From contig VIIQ02000106.1 of NCBI GenBank assembly GCA_007449985.2, positions 124,001 through 188,000 of the forward strand: a stretch of DNA of 64,000 bases, in the 5' to 3' direction. Positions within the stretch are counted from its first letter, which is position 1; every line of letters starts with the position of its first letter. Under the pieces are notes generated by a model. The model had not been told where the DNA came from. It ran no database searches and was given only the letters and a program-made list of their open reading frames with translations. Positions 10,401 to 22,700 of this stretch are shown here, piece after piece. This DNA is from Desmodesmus armatus (lineage: Eukaryota; Chlorophyta; Chlorophyceae; Sphaeropleales; Scenedesmaceae). Both the position numbers and the translations under genes were made by a program.

Positions 10401-13400
10401 TTGCTGTCCTTGCCCTCGCGTTTCCGCACTGTGTGAGCATTCTAGCACTTGTTGTCCGTTCGATTGCAGTGCAGCTTTTGGCATACTTTGCAAAAGCTCT
10501 GCTCAGTCGCCTCTGTTCAGTTGCCTCTCTGCTGTGCATAACAAGCTCCTTAGCTGCTCTGAAAGCTGTGTTGCAAGTCTTATGACCATCATCATCAGGT
10601 TCGACCAACGATCATTTTGGCTCCAAATGACATCTCAAATCACAGCTGGATCTCTGATGTGGTTGCAGGTGCCTTGGAGTATGAGTCCCAGCTGAGGGCA
10701 AAACATTCTGTTGTACGCACAAACATCTGGGTTTCAACCCAAACATATGGTTTTCAACGGGTTTCAATTGTGGTTGCAGGTGCCTTGGAGCATGAGTCCC
10801 AGCTGAGGGCCAAACTTGAGGCTGCTGAGGCGTCAGCTGACGTGCTGATTAGTAAACCCGAACTGAAGGCAACGCGTCGGGCGGTTGAGAAGAAGATCAC
10901 CATGTGGGTCAGCCAGATATCTGGCACGCAGGAGCAGGTCCGGACCAAGGCGCTGCAATTTATTGAGGTGAGGGCGGTCCATCTTCACCCTTTTGAAGTG
11001 TTGGAAAGTGTGTGTAGGAGGGGGGGGGCAGCAGAAAGCGTCCGGCAACAGTGGGCAGTGGGGCAAGGAGAATGTTGTGGTGTTCGTGTGAACAGCCATG
11101 GGGTCTTGACAGGGGTGATGTGTTGAAAAGAAGATGGCCATGTGGGTCAGCCAGATATCTGGCACGCAGGAGCAGGTCCAGACCAAGGCGCTAGCGCCCC
11201 CGTTGTCCACCACTCCAAAGGGATGGCTGTAAACGGCCCTGATCTCCATGAACTGAAGTGCTGCAGTGCATCGAGGTCAGGGCCCGCTACAGCCATCCCT
11301 TCGGAGTGTTGGACACCAGGGCTTGGGGGGGGGGGCAGGGGCACAAAGTGTTGGTTAACGCAGGTGGTATGGCAAGGCAAACTGCGTGTTGTTTATGGGG
11401 ATAGTCATGGGTTGTGACAGGGCTGGTGGGTTGCAAGGTTGAGAAGAAGATCACCATGTGGGTGAGTCAGATCTCTGGTGCAGGAGCAGGTCCGGACCAA
11501 AACACTAGCGCCCCCGCTGTTCAACACTCCGAAGGGACGGCTGTAGACGGCCCTGATCTCCATAGACTGCAGCACTGCAGTTCATGGAGTTCAGGGCCCG
11601 CTACAGCCATCCCCTCGAAGTGTTATACAGGGGGGGATGGGGGGGGGGGGAGATAACGCTCATCAACGCAGGCGGTGGGGCACAGCAACTGCGTGTTTGT
11701 TATGGGGACAGCTAGGGGTGTGTGGGTATAGCGGTGTTTTGACAGGGCTGGAGGGTGCTGGGGTCAAGAAGAAGTTCACCATTTGGGTGGGCCACATATA
11801 CGGCACACAGCAACAGGTCCGGACCACGGCACTGCATTTTACCAAGGTGGGAAGCAGGGATGTCGTAGGTACGGGGCTGCAAGGACGGGTTCAAAAAAGG
11901 CCTGATGAAGGGCATGGGCATGTTGCTAGGGTTGATACTTTGCCTGTCCGTCCTTATAGCGCAAGAGCAGGTCTGGACCAAGGCGCTGCAGTGTATGGAG
12001 GTGAGGGCGTGCGTCAACAGAGCAAGCATGTGTTTGTGACTTGAGGAGGAGGGGATTGGTATTGCAGCTGTTTATGTGGTTCTGAAGCAGTCTACAGGAA
12101 GCAGCACACCTTCAAGGTGTACTGCAACTTGCAGACTGTTTTAGGAATGCATAAAACATCTGCAATATCAAGCCCCTCCCCCTCGCCCACAAGTGACACA
12201 CAAGCATGCCCTGTAAGTTGCCTCAGTCTGTGCTGCGGCCCCCACACCAACATATCCTGCAACACTTCAGTTTCCGTCAACCTGACAGAGCAAGCAATCT
12301 TGGCCGCATCTCTGCGGCAACCCCTGACGCTGCTTTCTCTACTCCTGCTGCTTCTTCAGCTGATCAAGTCCTGCTGCTGCTGCTGCTGCTGCTGCCTTCA
12401 TTCCTCTGCCCTCACTCCTGCTGCTGGTGCTGCAGCTGATCAAGTCCTGTCGCACCCCGGAGGAGCAGAGCCTGGCCTACATAACCTTGTGCAACCGCAT
12501 GCTGAGTCAGTGTTGGCGCTCACTGTGCCGCAACCGCCGCCGCTGCTGCTGCCTTCACTGTTGCTGCTGCCGCTGCTGTTGCTGCTGCTGCAGCTGATCA
12601 AGTCCTGCCGCACCCCAGAGGAGCAGAGCCTGGCCTACATAACCCTGTGCAACCGCATGCTGAGTCAGTGTGAGGTGCAGGTCCTGCGCATCGGCTCCTT
12701 TGCCTTCCCCCTGGCCTATGTGTGTGTGGCAGTGGGGGCTGCATGCCCCCACTTCATGGAGCTGCTGCTGGCGAAGCTTCAACAGGTGGGGGAAGGTGTT
12801 TTGAAAGTTTGTTGCAACCACTGGTTGCAACCCTGGCAGGGTGTGTGTTTTGTTTCACAACATGACTACATGTGGGTGTTCAGCACAGGCTGCATCTTGC
12901 ATGGAAGCATGAGGCCATTGCTGTGTGGTGATGTGCATGGAGCTGCTGCTGGCAAAGCTTCAGCAGGTGGGCTTTAGGGCTAGACGAGGAGGTGGGCTGC
13001 ATTAGGAGCTTGCAGTGCTGTCAAGCACAAACGCCACCCTGCGCTCCGCGCAAATGCACGCAACAGCTGAGTCCCGCTGGACTGTGCACGTGGTAGATCG
13101 GATTGCTTAGCAACGACATGTCAGCCTACTGCTTGTACCCTTTCAACATGCTGGCCCGAGGCGCCTCCCACACACAAACATCATCGCCATCAAGCACATA
13201 TGCTGCATGGTGCCGACGTACGTTTCCTGCAGGCCTGCCCGCTGCTCGTGCCGAAGCACATCAAGCGCACCCCGGGCGCCTCTGACGCCGACTACTTCCA
13301 AGGCCTGGGCTACAAGCTGGTAGATGATGCGAAGAAGCCGGATACGAAACGACTGGAGACTGCGGACGAGTATGTGTCGCGTATGTCTGCGATGGTGCTG

Positions 13401-13717
13401 CTGTTTGCGTCGATTGTGCAGACGGAGTCTGCTGGCAACCCGCTGCCGCTGGGTCACGGTTGGACGTGGCTGGCTCGCTGCCTCAACAGCATGCCGCCAA
13501 ACAGGTGGGTGGGTCGCTGCCTGCATGCCACGTGTCAAATTGTGGTTTTTTGGTTGGTTGGGAGGGGATTGAGTTTCGACCGTGCTGCCAGGTTCATACT
13601 TAGCAATGATGACCCTCCTGCCAATTGTTGGCTACTTGAGCGTACATATGTCTGGCCACCGCATTGCTTGATGTGCACGACTATCACAAGTTTGTGTTTG
13701 TGCTGCAACCTTGTCCA

Positions 13718-13774
<57 letters not shown>

Positions 13775-14389
13775 AGGTCTGTGGCCTCTGCCATCATGGC
13801 CTTCCTGTCGCATGCCGGCTACAGGATGGCATCTGCGTACGGCCGCCAGTTTCACAAGCTGATGCAGCACCTGGCAGCCCACTACCTACCAGCACTGGAG
13901 GCTAAGGCGGAGAAAGATATAAGTGAGTTCGACAGGGCGTGTTGTAGAGTGCTCTGTAGTTTTGCACAGGCGGCAGCATCGAAGGTGGGATGCAGAGACG
14001 GGTGGTCAATGTGATGCATTACGTGGCAGCCTACTGCAGGAAGTAACCTGCCTGCATCAGATGGAAAGATGGAACGACAGAGATAGACGGGGTGAGACAA
14101 GTCAGGGCGGCTATGGAGGGGGTGATTCATAGTTTGGCCGGGGGATGCCTGAAAGGGCTTGAGCAGCAAAGGTAGGATACTCAGTGTCATGTTACTGACT
14201 GGAGTCTTCTCGTGTCTGCTGTCGCTGCTGCTGCTGTCGTGCGGTGTGTTGCTGTTGCTGTTGCTGTTACCTGCAGACCTGCGTGCGGTAGCAACGCGGC
14301 TGCACACCTACATCAGCAACCGCAGCTACCAGCAGGAGCCGGAGGGACGCACACTCAAGAAAGTGGACGAGAGCCAGATCTATGTGTGA
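7461..14389 (+). CDS. GLE1: GLE1-like nucleoporin / mRNA export factor
   Basis: Ten exons join in phase to about 621 residues: 7461-7614, 8284-8568, 8785-8882, 9536-9802, 10077-10227, 10780-10967, 12594-12785, 13233-13504, 13777-13922, 14277-14389. Residues about 150-270 form a Gln/Glu/Ala-rich coiled coil. The C-terminal half carries Gle1 landmarks: VEKKITMWVSQISGTQEQV, the AFPLAYVCVAV segment, CPLLVPKHIKRTPG, LGHGWTWLARCLN and MAFLSHAGYRMASAYGRQF. Gle1 sits at the cytoplasmic face of the nuclear pore, where with inositol hexakisphosphate it stimulates the DEAD-box helicase Dbp5 to release mRNPs. The start was set at the first ATG (7461) of the first in-phase exon. The family call is strong. 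The early exons are less conserved and rest on splice sites and phase. Several introns hold copies of neighbouring exon edges. Confidence 0.85.
9328..9400 (+). repeat. Decayed copy of the GLE1 exon-4 5' edge
   Basis: An acceptor CCCTCAG followed by codons for ARGGAADEERHRKL mirrors the true exon start at 9536 (ARAAAADEEN, then QERHRKL), with a short internal deletion. Confidence 0.75.
10660..10705 (+). repeat. Copy of the GLE1 exon-6 5' edge
   Basis: GTGGTTGCAG plus codons for ALEYESQLRAK repeats the acceptor and start of exon 6 at 10771-10815 (ALEHESQLRAK), about 110 bp upstream. Confidence 0.85.
11208..11310. repeat. Imperfect fold-back palindrome in the GLE1 intron
   Basis: The segment around 11211-11241 is the imperfect reverse complement of 11277-11308, with a loop of about 35 nt. 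The arms derive from the exon-6 3' flank sequence. Confidence 0.75.
11519..11626. repeat. Second imperfect fold-back palindrome in the GLE1 intron
   Basis: This is a diverged sister of the palindrome about 310 bp upstream. Its arms lie around 11524-11555 and 11591-11622, so the hairpin was carried along when the unit duplicated. Confidence 0.75.
12435..12513 (+). repeat. Copy of the GLE1 exon-7 5' edge
   Basis: CAG plus codons for LIKSCRTPEEQSLAYI occurs here and at the true exon start (12594). Both copies follow CTG-rich tracts. Confidence 0.85.
12933..12975 (+). repeat. Copy of the GLE1 exon-7 3' edge
   Basis: Codons for MELLLAKLQQ and a GTGGG donor repeat the end of true exon 7 (12756-12790), about 180 bp downstream. 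Confidence 0.8.
13722..13776 (+). repeat. (CTG)n repeat forming an intron 3' end
   Basis: About 17 CTG/GCT triplets run directly into the CAG acceptor of GLE1 exon 9. Shorter CTG tracts sit at the acceptors of exon 7 (12563-12593) and exon 10 (14215-14276). Confidence 0.9.
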
Positions 14390-15803
14390 TCTTTGTGTGA
14401 CAAGGCCTGAATCGCTTGATCACTGGTGTTGCTGCTGCGGGCACCGGGTTGAATGCAGCAGAGTGTTGGGTTGTAGGATCTGCTGGGGGTGTACGCTCGG
14501 GTGGCCTTGTCTCGTGAGCTTCCTCCCTAGTGACAAGGCCTGCCTGGCTTACTCGCTATGGTTGCTGTCGTGTGCCGGTGCAGCAAGGGTTGCGACACAG
14601 CGGATTGTTTTATCCAGTATATGGTTGCTGCCAGGGCTGTGCATCAAGGGTAGCCATGCTGCATGGGCTGTGACAGGAAGGAGCCCTGCCACTGCTGGCA
14701 ATGCTGGAAGTGCTTCCCATCTCCATTTTTTGGGTTCCCAGCTGTGGACTCCCACCGGCTGGCCACACACGCAACAACACCAAACATTGACTCAGCACTG
14801 GCTTGGCAGGGTCAAGGGGTGTCGTGTTTTTTGCCCAGTGGGCCTTGTTGCTTATTGCACCAGCTTTCTCCTTGCTGGATGTACATGTTGTACCTGCCTG
14901 TAGCAGTGGCTGTATCTGGCTGGCCTTGGCTTGTTGGATCGGGTCCAAATGGAATTTTGGTATGGACTGTCCTTGACTGCCGCCAGGGATTGTTGTGGTT
15001 GTTTGTGCAGATAGCCACTGTGTGTTTTTCATGGCCATCTGTGCATTGCTTGTTGGGGTTTACTCAGAATGCAGCTTTTATTGTAACTCGTCTGCGCCAA
15101 ATAACTGGTCCGCTCGCAGGCCTACCTAGGCAATCTTTTGATAGGCTAGTTTATTCGTGCAGGATGGTCTTGCCGGCTTGCAGGGCACTGGCATCCCATG
15201 TAAGCTGGGGGGCTCAGGCTATGCACTCAGGTCCAAACGGGTGTGTGGCTAAGACCTCTTTTTGTTGGCTGCAGCACCCATCTCAGTGTGACAGAGTCAG
15301 TGCTGGCTGGCTGGTGCAGTGTCAGCTGCCTGGCTGCAGCAGGGATGGTGGGGCGGTGCGGCTGCGGTGCAGCGTGTCACATCATGCATGCCGTGTGTTC
15401 GCATGTGGTCCTCTCCTTGGTGAAAAATGCAGGCGGTGTCTGCTATCTTACAAGGTACAGTGACTATACAGTACATGCTGACGTATGCTTACATGCAAGC
15501 AAGGTTGGATGATTGGATGTGTGCCCTGGCAAGTGCATGATCGACCCGAACGACAGTACTGAATCAAAGGGTCAGCTTGTATGGGACGCCTTACTGCACT
15601 GGCTGTTGCAGGAGGACCTGCCAGGCTGGCACACACATTACGTAAACGTTTACGTGTCCTAGGTTCCAATAGCGCGGCTGCGACCAACCTGCACTGCAGT
15701 GCAGTCCACAGGACAATAAAGCTCTTCGAGTTCCGGGTAGATGTTTTCAGGCAGCAATTGTCGCCAAGCTGTGCTCACCAGACTTTCCTCAAGCAGCATT
15801 GCC
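14390..15803. other. Intergenic, no gene supported
   Basis: This holds the GLE1 3' flank and the F-box 5' flank. A 266-codon open frame (14663-15463) is Cys/Trp/Leu-rich without domains and looks like chance. Confidence 0.5.
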
Positions 15804-17982
15804 ATGTCGAGCTTGAACGATCTTCCAGGGGACGTTTTGAAGCATATTATGCAGCTGTTATCACTTCAGGATCGCTTGACCAGCTGTTGCTTGTCAGCAG
15901 AAGGATTCATGCTGTAGCAGCAGCAGCAACCCAAAGCCTTACTGTTGGCGACAAAGCGGGCCAGATACCTGCCCAGCGTGCAGAATCTGTCTTAGAATGG
16001 CTCCCTCGTTATGGACAGCACTTGACGCAGCTGCAGCTGCTCGGGTTTGTTCAGCAGCCTTGGCCAGGCTTGTCACAGATTTCAGCAGCCTTGCAGCAGC
16101 TGCCCTGCCAAAATCTTCATGACCTGTGCATCCGCTGTCCCTGCAGCATGCGGTTGGGGGCAGCAAGTGGATGTCCAGGTGTGATTCAGGTGTGCACCAA
16201 GCTGACTCGTCTAGAGATTCATTGCGGAGCCATCATGGACGCCTATGGGGGTGATGTCATCGACTGCCTGTCCACTTTGGTACACTTGCGACACTTGCAC
16301 GTTGTGCAGGACTGGAGCAAGTGCAAGATTTTGGGTTTGTGTGGTGCCACGCTGCCGCGCTTGCAACACCTGACATACCTGAGAGTACAAAGTTTGAGCT
16401 TCGAGAATCTCCAGCAGTTGGGTCCACTCACTAATCTGCATGAGCTCGTTGTGGAGGTTGCGAGTAACACTGCAGTCAGCCCCAGCAGTGTCCCTGGTTT
16501 GGCATTTCCTGCTGCACTCAGGAAGGTCTCTGTGGTGTCGCTAGTAGATGTTGGGATACTATCTTTGCTCCCTATGGAGTTGGAGGATCTGCACCTGAGT
16601 TGTGACTTAGTGGGCCCTTCTGAAGGGCCTGGGTCCTTCGTGTCCTGCATCGCCCGCATGCAGCATCTGACGTCGCTTGTTATGGCGGCAGGCCAGGGTT
16701 TTGGCCCTGAGTGGCCGCCCGCTGGTCCTGCATACTCAGCACTCACCGCCAGCACAGATCTGGTGCGCCTCGAGTTGTACAACCCCCCTGGTGGGATCTG
16801 GCAGTATGTTTTCTCAGCCGCGCGCAATCTGCCGCACCTCACCTCTTTCACCTTTGGGTCTGCCGCACCATCACCATTTGGGGCGCAAGAGTTTGTCCCA
16901 CCCCTACCCTGGGTTACAGGTGACCTTACTAGCCTTGTCAGCTGCTGCAGCAGCCTGTGCAGCATTGATGGCATTTGGGTTGAACATGGCCCGTATGTGT
17001 CTGAGCTGCGCAAGCTCACGGCCTTGACAAATCTGGGCATCAAGTATGACTTTGCGGAACTGGAAAGCATTGATGAGTCAATCGCGTACCTGTCTGGGTT
17101 CCCAAAGCTGCAGTGCATGCGGCTGACCATCCTAGAGGATCTGTCTGAGCATTCAGGGCTTCCTCCAGCAACCCTTTTGCCTCTGACAAACCTGGGGTTC
17201 CTGACCTGTCTTGAGTACCGCTGCACACCTGGCGACCATCCTGTCCGTGCGGAGTATCAGGAGTTCCGTTTACTCTCACAAGTGAGTCCATTGATTGACG
17301 TTGATGCATCGATGCATGTTGATGTTGATGCATCGATGCCATGTTGGCTACATGCAGGTGGCATGAAAGTACTGACTGCAGCAAGCACGACATGCGTTTG
17401 ACAGCGGCTGCGCCATGCTGATCTGTCTGTGGCTGGCGGCCATGCCAATGTGGGTGGTGTGTTATGCCGCGGGCTGTCACTGATAATAAATGCCGGTCCG
17501 TCGGCTGGCTGGACCGGCATTGATATCGATATCAATATCACTGACTGACTGCTGACGTGTTGCTACCCTGACTCCTGCTACCCTGACTCCTGCAGGAGCA
17601 CCAATGCAGCGGCCGCCCTGATGTGTGGCTGCAGCTGCTGCGTCGAACTATCGAGGACTTTGAGTGCCCTGACTGTGGGCGCAGTGCAGCCCTGGGGGGC
17701 TTGGGCGTGCAGCTGGACGAGGACAGGAAGGTGATTGACGAGCTGCAGCAGCAGGTGTCAGACCAGCAGCAGCAGCTGTCGGAAAAGGAGCAGCAGCTGT
17801 TGGAGCAGCAGCAGCTGGTTGCCGTGCAACAGCAGCAGCTGGCGGCGCAGCAGGAGCTGATTGCTGACCTGCAGCAGCAGCTGGCAGAGGAGCGGCAGCA
17901 GCGGCAGGTGTCGGCACAGCAGCAGGACGTGCTGATTGACGACCTGCAGGCGCAGCTGCAGGGTTTGCATCTTGGTCAGTAA
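15804..17982 (+). pseudogene. F-box/leucine-rich protein with C-terminal coiled coil, one frameshift
   Basis: The ATG at 15804 opens an F-box-like segment (LNDLPGDVLKHIMQLLSLQD, then RLTSCCL). At about 15893 the frame breaks: the next frame continues with VSRRIHAVAAAATQS, the normal sequel in algal F-box proteins, as if one base were missing. From there to 17281 the protein is Leu-rich with irregular LRR-like units (LTRLEIHC, LRHLHVVQDW, LTYLRVQSL, LTNLHELVV). An intron (17282-17595, phase 0) leads to exon 17596-17982, a Gln-rich coiled coil ending HLGQ. Such proteins usually act as substrate receptors of SCF ubiquitin ligases. The total is about 621 codons if the frame is counted through. 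Either the gene is dead or the assembly dropped a base. Without the shift, an open frame from 15581 lacks the F-box. Confidence 0.7.
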
Positions 17983-19748
17983 GTGAATCACCAGCACGCC
18001 AGCATGGCAGGAATATCCCTGGCCCAATGGCAGCAGCACTTGGGGCAGTTGCCATACAGCAGCAGCAGACTGCAGAGTCCCTAGTTGGATGGCAGTGCAG
18101 AGGCTGTGCTGTGCCAGCACATGTGCAGCCCTCAGGGTGTTGTTTGTGTGCTGTATGTGTGTGATATTGGGATGGGAGGCAGTGGCAAGAGCAGAGCACT
18201 TGACCTGCGACATACAGAGGCTGCATTGGTTTGACTCGCGTTCAGTGTTCACACAGTTGGAAAGCCGCTGCTTTGATCGACTGGGTTAGCTTAGCATGCT
18301 GTTTACTTGGCGGTAATGTTGCACTCGTGTTGCGTGGGCTTTGCTTTGGGTTGTGTGCGTACTGCATGTCACACGGCACCGTACGGTTGCATCCACATGC
18401 ATGCAACATGTGAACTTGTGCCGCATATCTTATGTGCAGATCTGTCTCACTCCTGAAATCAAGACGATGCTGTTGCGCAGGCGTGGCATGTGATGCCACC
18501 TGCCATGCAGAGCATTATGGCGAGGCTCGAGTAACTCTTGGCAGTCACTGACTGCAGTGCTGTACAATTTTACTCAGCCACAGCGTTGGATGGGGTTGTC
18601 CATGCAGTATGTAGCGGTCAGCGGCACTGTGCTGGCCTGCGGGACATTGTGTTGGAGTTGCACAGGGGATCCTGCAGAAGGCATGCTGTCAGCGTGTGCG
18701 AGTGCTTGAGGCTATCACATGCTACTACCAATTGACCCAGCTGAGGCGGTGTTGCGCTCGCTGAGGCGGTGTTGCGCTGCCTTGTGTGCCTGATAATTTT
18801 GAGCCAACCTTGCCCAGAATGGCGGGGGAGGGGGGGTAAAAGGGCATGTGTTGTGATTTTACAGGTTTCCTTACCAGTGTGTGTTGTGTTTCCACCCACA
18901 CTAGGGTGTCCGCCAGCTTGGCAGGATATCTGGGACCCAGATTTTTGGGTAGCTGCTGTCTATGCAAAAAAACTTACTGCCTGCGTGGTGTGCGAGTTCG
19001 TCCAGCAACATGCGGTGTCATAGGCAGAGTAATACCGCTTCCGGTAACCGCTTCCGGTAATTTTTTTGTTTTTGATTGTGCAGTATTATTGATCTGGTTG
19101 ACTCTGTGCACGTGTAAGTTGAATCAACCGGACACACCGGTTTGAGGGGACGCCCAGCAGCTGGCTCATTCTCAACCCTTCTTGAAGTATTTCCGTTTTT
19201 ACTTCAAAAGCACTGCAGAGACTGACTGCGTCGGCATTGTCAGATTACGACGGATAATGCGTGTCTAAACTGTTACCGACACGTAGTACTGCCAACGAAC
19301 GCGCACAAATCGGATAACAGTGAAGCCATACACTGCACATTCATCACATGTGTATATTGCTGTGTGCATCAAGCTTGGGCGCCTTGTAGCTCGTCCTCGG
19401 CCTCATCAGCTGTGTTGATCTTAAGCTTCAACCACCACCTCACTGCTGAAGGTGAGGCAACGCTGACGAAAACTGAATAAGTGGCTCACTACATGTATAT
19501 AATGACTTTTCATCGTGCCAAATCTGAGCTGCTGCGCCTGTGTATTATATTTGTTCAGTTCGTGGTGAAGTTCCTGCCAATGCAACAACGCATATTCGGC
19601 AACAATAGCACTTGCATGGGCCATTTTGAAATTTTGGGATGCCCCTCAAGGCTTTAATGGCTCTTCAATGGCTCAGTAACATGGGAAGTGCTGCTGCTGT
19701 GCGTGATGTGATGTGGTGTGGTGCAGGAACCAGGTGCTGCGTGCAACG
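17983..19748. other. Intergenic, no gene supported
   Basis: No open frame here has recognisable content. A TGTAA (the usual Chlamydomonas poly(A) signal) occurs near 19105, but it is far from the upstream stop. Confidence 0.5.
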
Positions 19749-22700
19749 ATGCCTAGGGAAAACTTCAGAGACACGTTTTGTTGCACAAGGCTAACATGCA
19801 GCATCGTTCTCGTGGTCCTACTGCTGCCAAGGGTGCCAGCCACAGCAAGGGTCCCAGGCGCCACTGCGCGGGTCTTGCAGCAAATTCCAGCTGATGTTGC
19901 CCCTATCGAGGTGCAGACCGCCGAAGCTGCAACCTTGGTTGGCCCTGCTGCTGGTGCTACTGAACCAGCAGCAGTTGACCCTGCAATTGCCCAGTTAGCA
20001 GCAGTCGACCCCACAAGTGCCCAGCCAGCGCCAGAAGCGGCACCTGTAGCGCCCACAGAGCTGACAGCAGAGGTCACTGATGCAGCAGCTGCAGCTGCTG
20101 TTGACGTCCCAATAGTCACCCCAGGGCTGACAGAGCTTCCCCAGCCTGATGCTGTCACCATGGGGTTGGCAGCAGACGGCACTGTCTACTCCCCTGCTGT
20201 TGAGGCTGCATCAGCAGGGCCAACCGTCCAACACATCCATAAGAGTGAGCATTTGCTGCTGTTATTACACACTTGTGTGTTCCCTGTCACAGTGTGGTGG
20301 GGGTTCACTGTCACTCCCGGATCAATCGTGTTACCAGCCCAACAAAGTACCTCCGATGGGCCAGCAACTGTCAGCACCAACATTGTGTTGCAATGCGTGC
20401 CTCGTTGCTGATACTTTGGCTGTGGCATGCTGCCCTAGCTAGAGCCGTACTGACCTCACTATGCAAGTTGTTTGATGCAGTGCATGCGCGCGACCGCATC
20501 AGCTACTCAATAGTAATCTTGTCCCTGCGCTGTTGCTGCTGCTGTTGCACTGTTGCCTGTCCTGCTGCTGGTGCTCCAACTTCAGGCAAAAAGCTCTACC
20601 TGTATGCCTGGTGCGGTGTGACCTATGCCAACATGACTGGCAGGCAACCCGAAGACAATGACTATGTGGCAACCATTGACGTGAGTGATGGGCCCACGGT
20701 GTCACACCCACTGTGGTGGTGGTGGTGGTGAGGATTGTACGGTTCTTCAAGTTGATGGCTGGTTTGTGGAGCTTGTTGTGGTGGTGATGATAATGGGGCA
20801 CCTCAACTGAAGCCTGCCAATGCAGGCTCAATCATTCTGAAGCAGTCCAGTCAATGATGATGGTGCTTGCTTTTTTGGACGGCACATGGCAAGACAAACG
20901 TGCTCAAGATTGCACTGTAGCCACAAGCTGCAGTCAAGGCGCAAGGAACCAACAGTGAACTTTGCTCTGTATGCGCAGGCGACCCCTGGTTCCACCAACT
21001 TTGGCAAGATCCTGAGCATTACCAACACACCCTACGTGGGCACAGAGGCCCACCACTGCAACGTGGACAAGACTGGCAAGGTAAGGCGCAGGGCAGCAGG
21101 ATTGCTGCACGGCCTGGGCTTCGAATTCATGGGGAGAACGTGTTGGATAGGGGTGGGGGGTGCCATACTCAGTGCCTCAGTGAGTGCCTTTGTGAGGGGA
21201 ATTGCACACACCTCATGCCATGACCTCTGCTACTACCAGTGCATCTGCTGCTGCCGATACTGCTGTTGCGCACATGCATGCTGCTGTTTCTGCCGTGCAG
21301 TGGCTGGGTGCTGGTGGCCTGCTGTCGTTCCTGAAAGGCGCACCTGACATCTTCATGTTCGACCTGTCAAAGCCCGACAAGCCTCGTTACAAATACGGCC
21401 TTACGTCATCCTCAGGATCCTGTATGGATGAGTTCATTCCTCACAAGAATGGGGGCTTCGTTGTCAGCTCCATGTGCGCCCGTGATGGTGAGTGAGTAGA
21501 CCGTCTGGCAGGGAGTGCATCCAGCCAATGCAACAACCCGGAGTGGAGTCCAAGGATGTGACATTCCGAAGTTGGGTATAAGCGCGCGGGGGCGCACAGT
21601 AAAAATCGTATTCAACCATGTGTGACGGTCAAGCCAGGAGCTTGAGGACGACCTGGCAGTTGTTGCGCCACACATCCAAAACTACGTTGCGTAGGGAGGC
21701 TGGAATTACCAATGGCACAATGGCACAGTGCACCTAAGCACCGTGCTATGGCGGCCATAAGAGCCGCCCCAACATCAAGTTGATCGTCACTCACAGCCGC
21801 TCCACTGTGTGAGGCACGCAGTGCATACTGTATTGTCGCTGCTTGCCGTTCCTCTCTCACCGCAGGCCACACTGGCGGTGGAGTCGTACGCATCCCCGAT
21901 CCAAGTACCGCCAGGATGTACGAGTACAGCGGAGGCGTCACTGGGGCAGACCTGGCTTCACATGCCAGCCACGGTGTTGATATCGACTACAGGACCAACC
22001 GGATGGTCACTGCTGACTACATAGATGTGGCATCGGCACTGTCAGAAGCAAAGTAGGTTGCTGGTGCTGCTGATACAAGGCCCGTGATGCACACCACCTT
22101 TGTGTGGTCTCACAATTGGTAATCCAATTACTGTGGGCCATCATGGACGGTCCAGGTGTTGATGCAGTCATCAGTCACACACTTGCACTAAGTCAGGTTG
22201 ACCGACCTGACCAAGTTGTATTATCTCTCACATGTGTGACCGTCACACAATGCAGGTTGATGCACACCGCCTCTGTGTGGGACACCACTACTATGAAGGT
22301 CCTGAAGAAGGTTGACCTGTCTGGCATCACTGACGGGCTTATGGAGGCACGCTATACAGGAGTACCCGGGCTGTTCTGGGTGTCTGGCGGCATGGGCAAA
22401 CTGTAAGTAGCCAAGCCTTAGTGGGGGCTTGTGGGGTGGGGTTAAGGTAGGGCAGGCCCTGGGAGCGGCTCCCGCCGGGTGACCTAATTTGCAACAGTTG
22501 TCTGGCATCATTGACGGTCTCATGGAGGCACGCTGCACAGCAACACCCGGGCTGTTCTGGGTGTCTGGCGGCATGGGCAAACTGTGAGTAGCCAAAGATG
22601 GCGAGTGGGGTGGGGTGCGGCAGGGGTTCTTATGTTTATGTGACCTGATTGACAACACAACAATGTTACCAACCGCATACGATGCATCAATTTGCTTGCT

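Larger units (their letters stand above)
11123..12003 (+). repeat. Four further copies of the GLE1 exon-6 3' edge
   Basis: The block encoding VEKKITMWVSQISGTQEQV (true copy 10888-10967) recurs at about 11123-11196, 11437-11508, 11763-11846 and 11957-12000. Some copies keep an open frame and a GTGAGG or GTGGGA donor. Amino-acid changes (for example KKFTIWVGHIYGTQQQV) show graded divergence. Confidence 0.88.

Noticed and set aside
14663..15463. 266-codon open frame downstream of GLE1
   Set aside because: No domain, Cys/Trp-rich composition, no start context, and other frames nearby are just as open.
16243..17226. 327-codon minus frame over the F-box/LRR gene
   Set aside because: Antisense shadow; the plus frame has regular leucine spacing and a coherent coiled-coil end.
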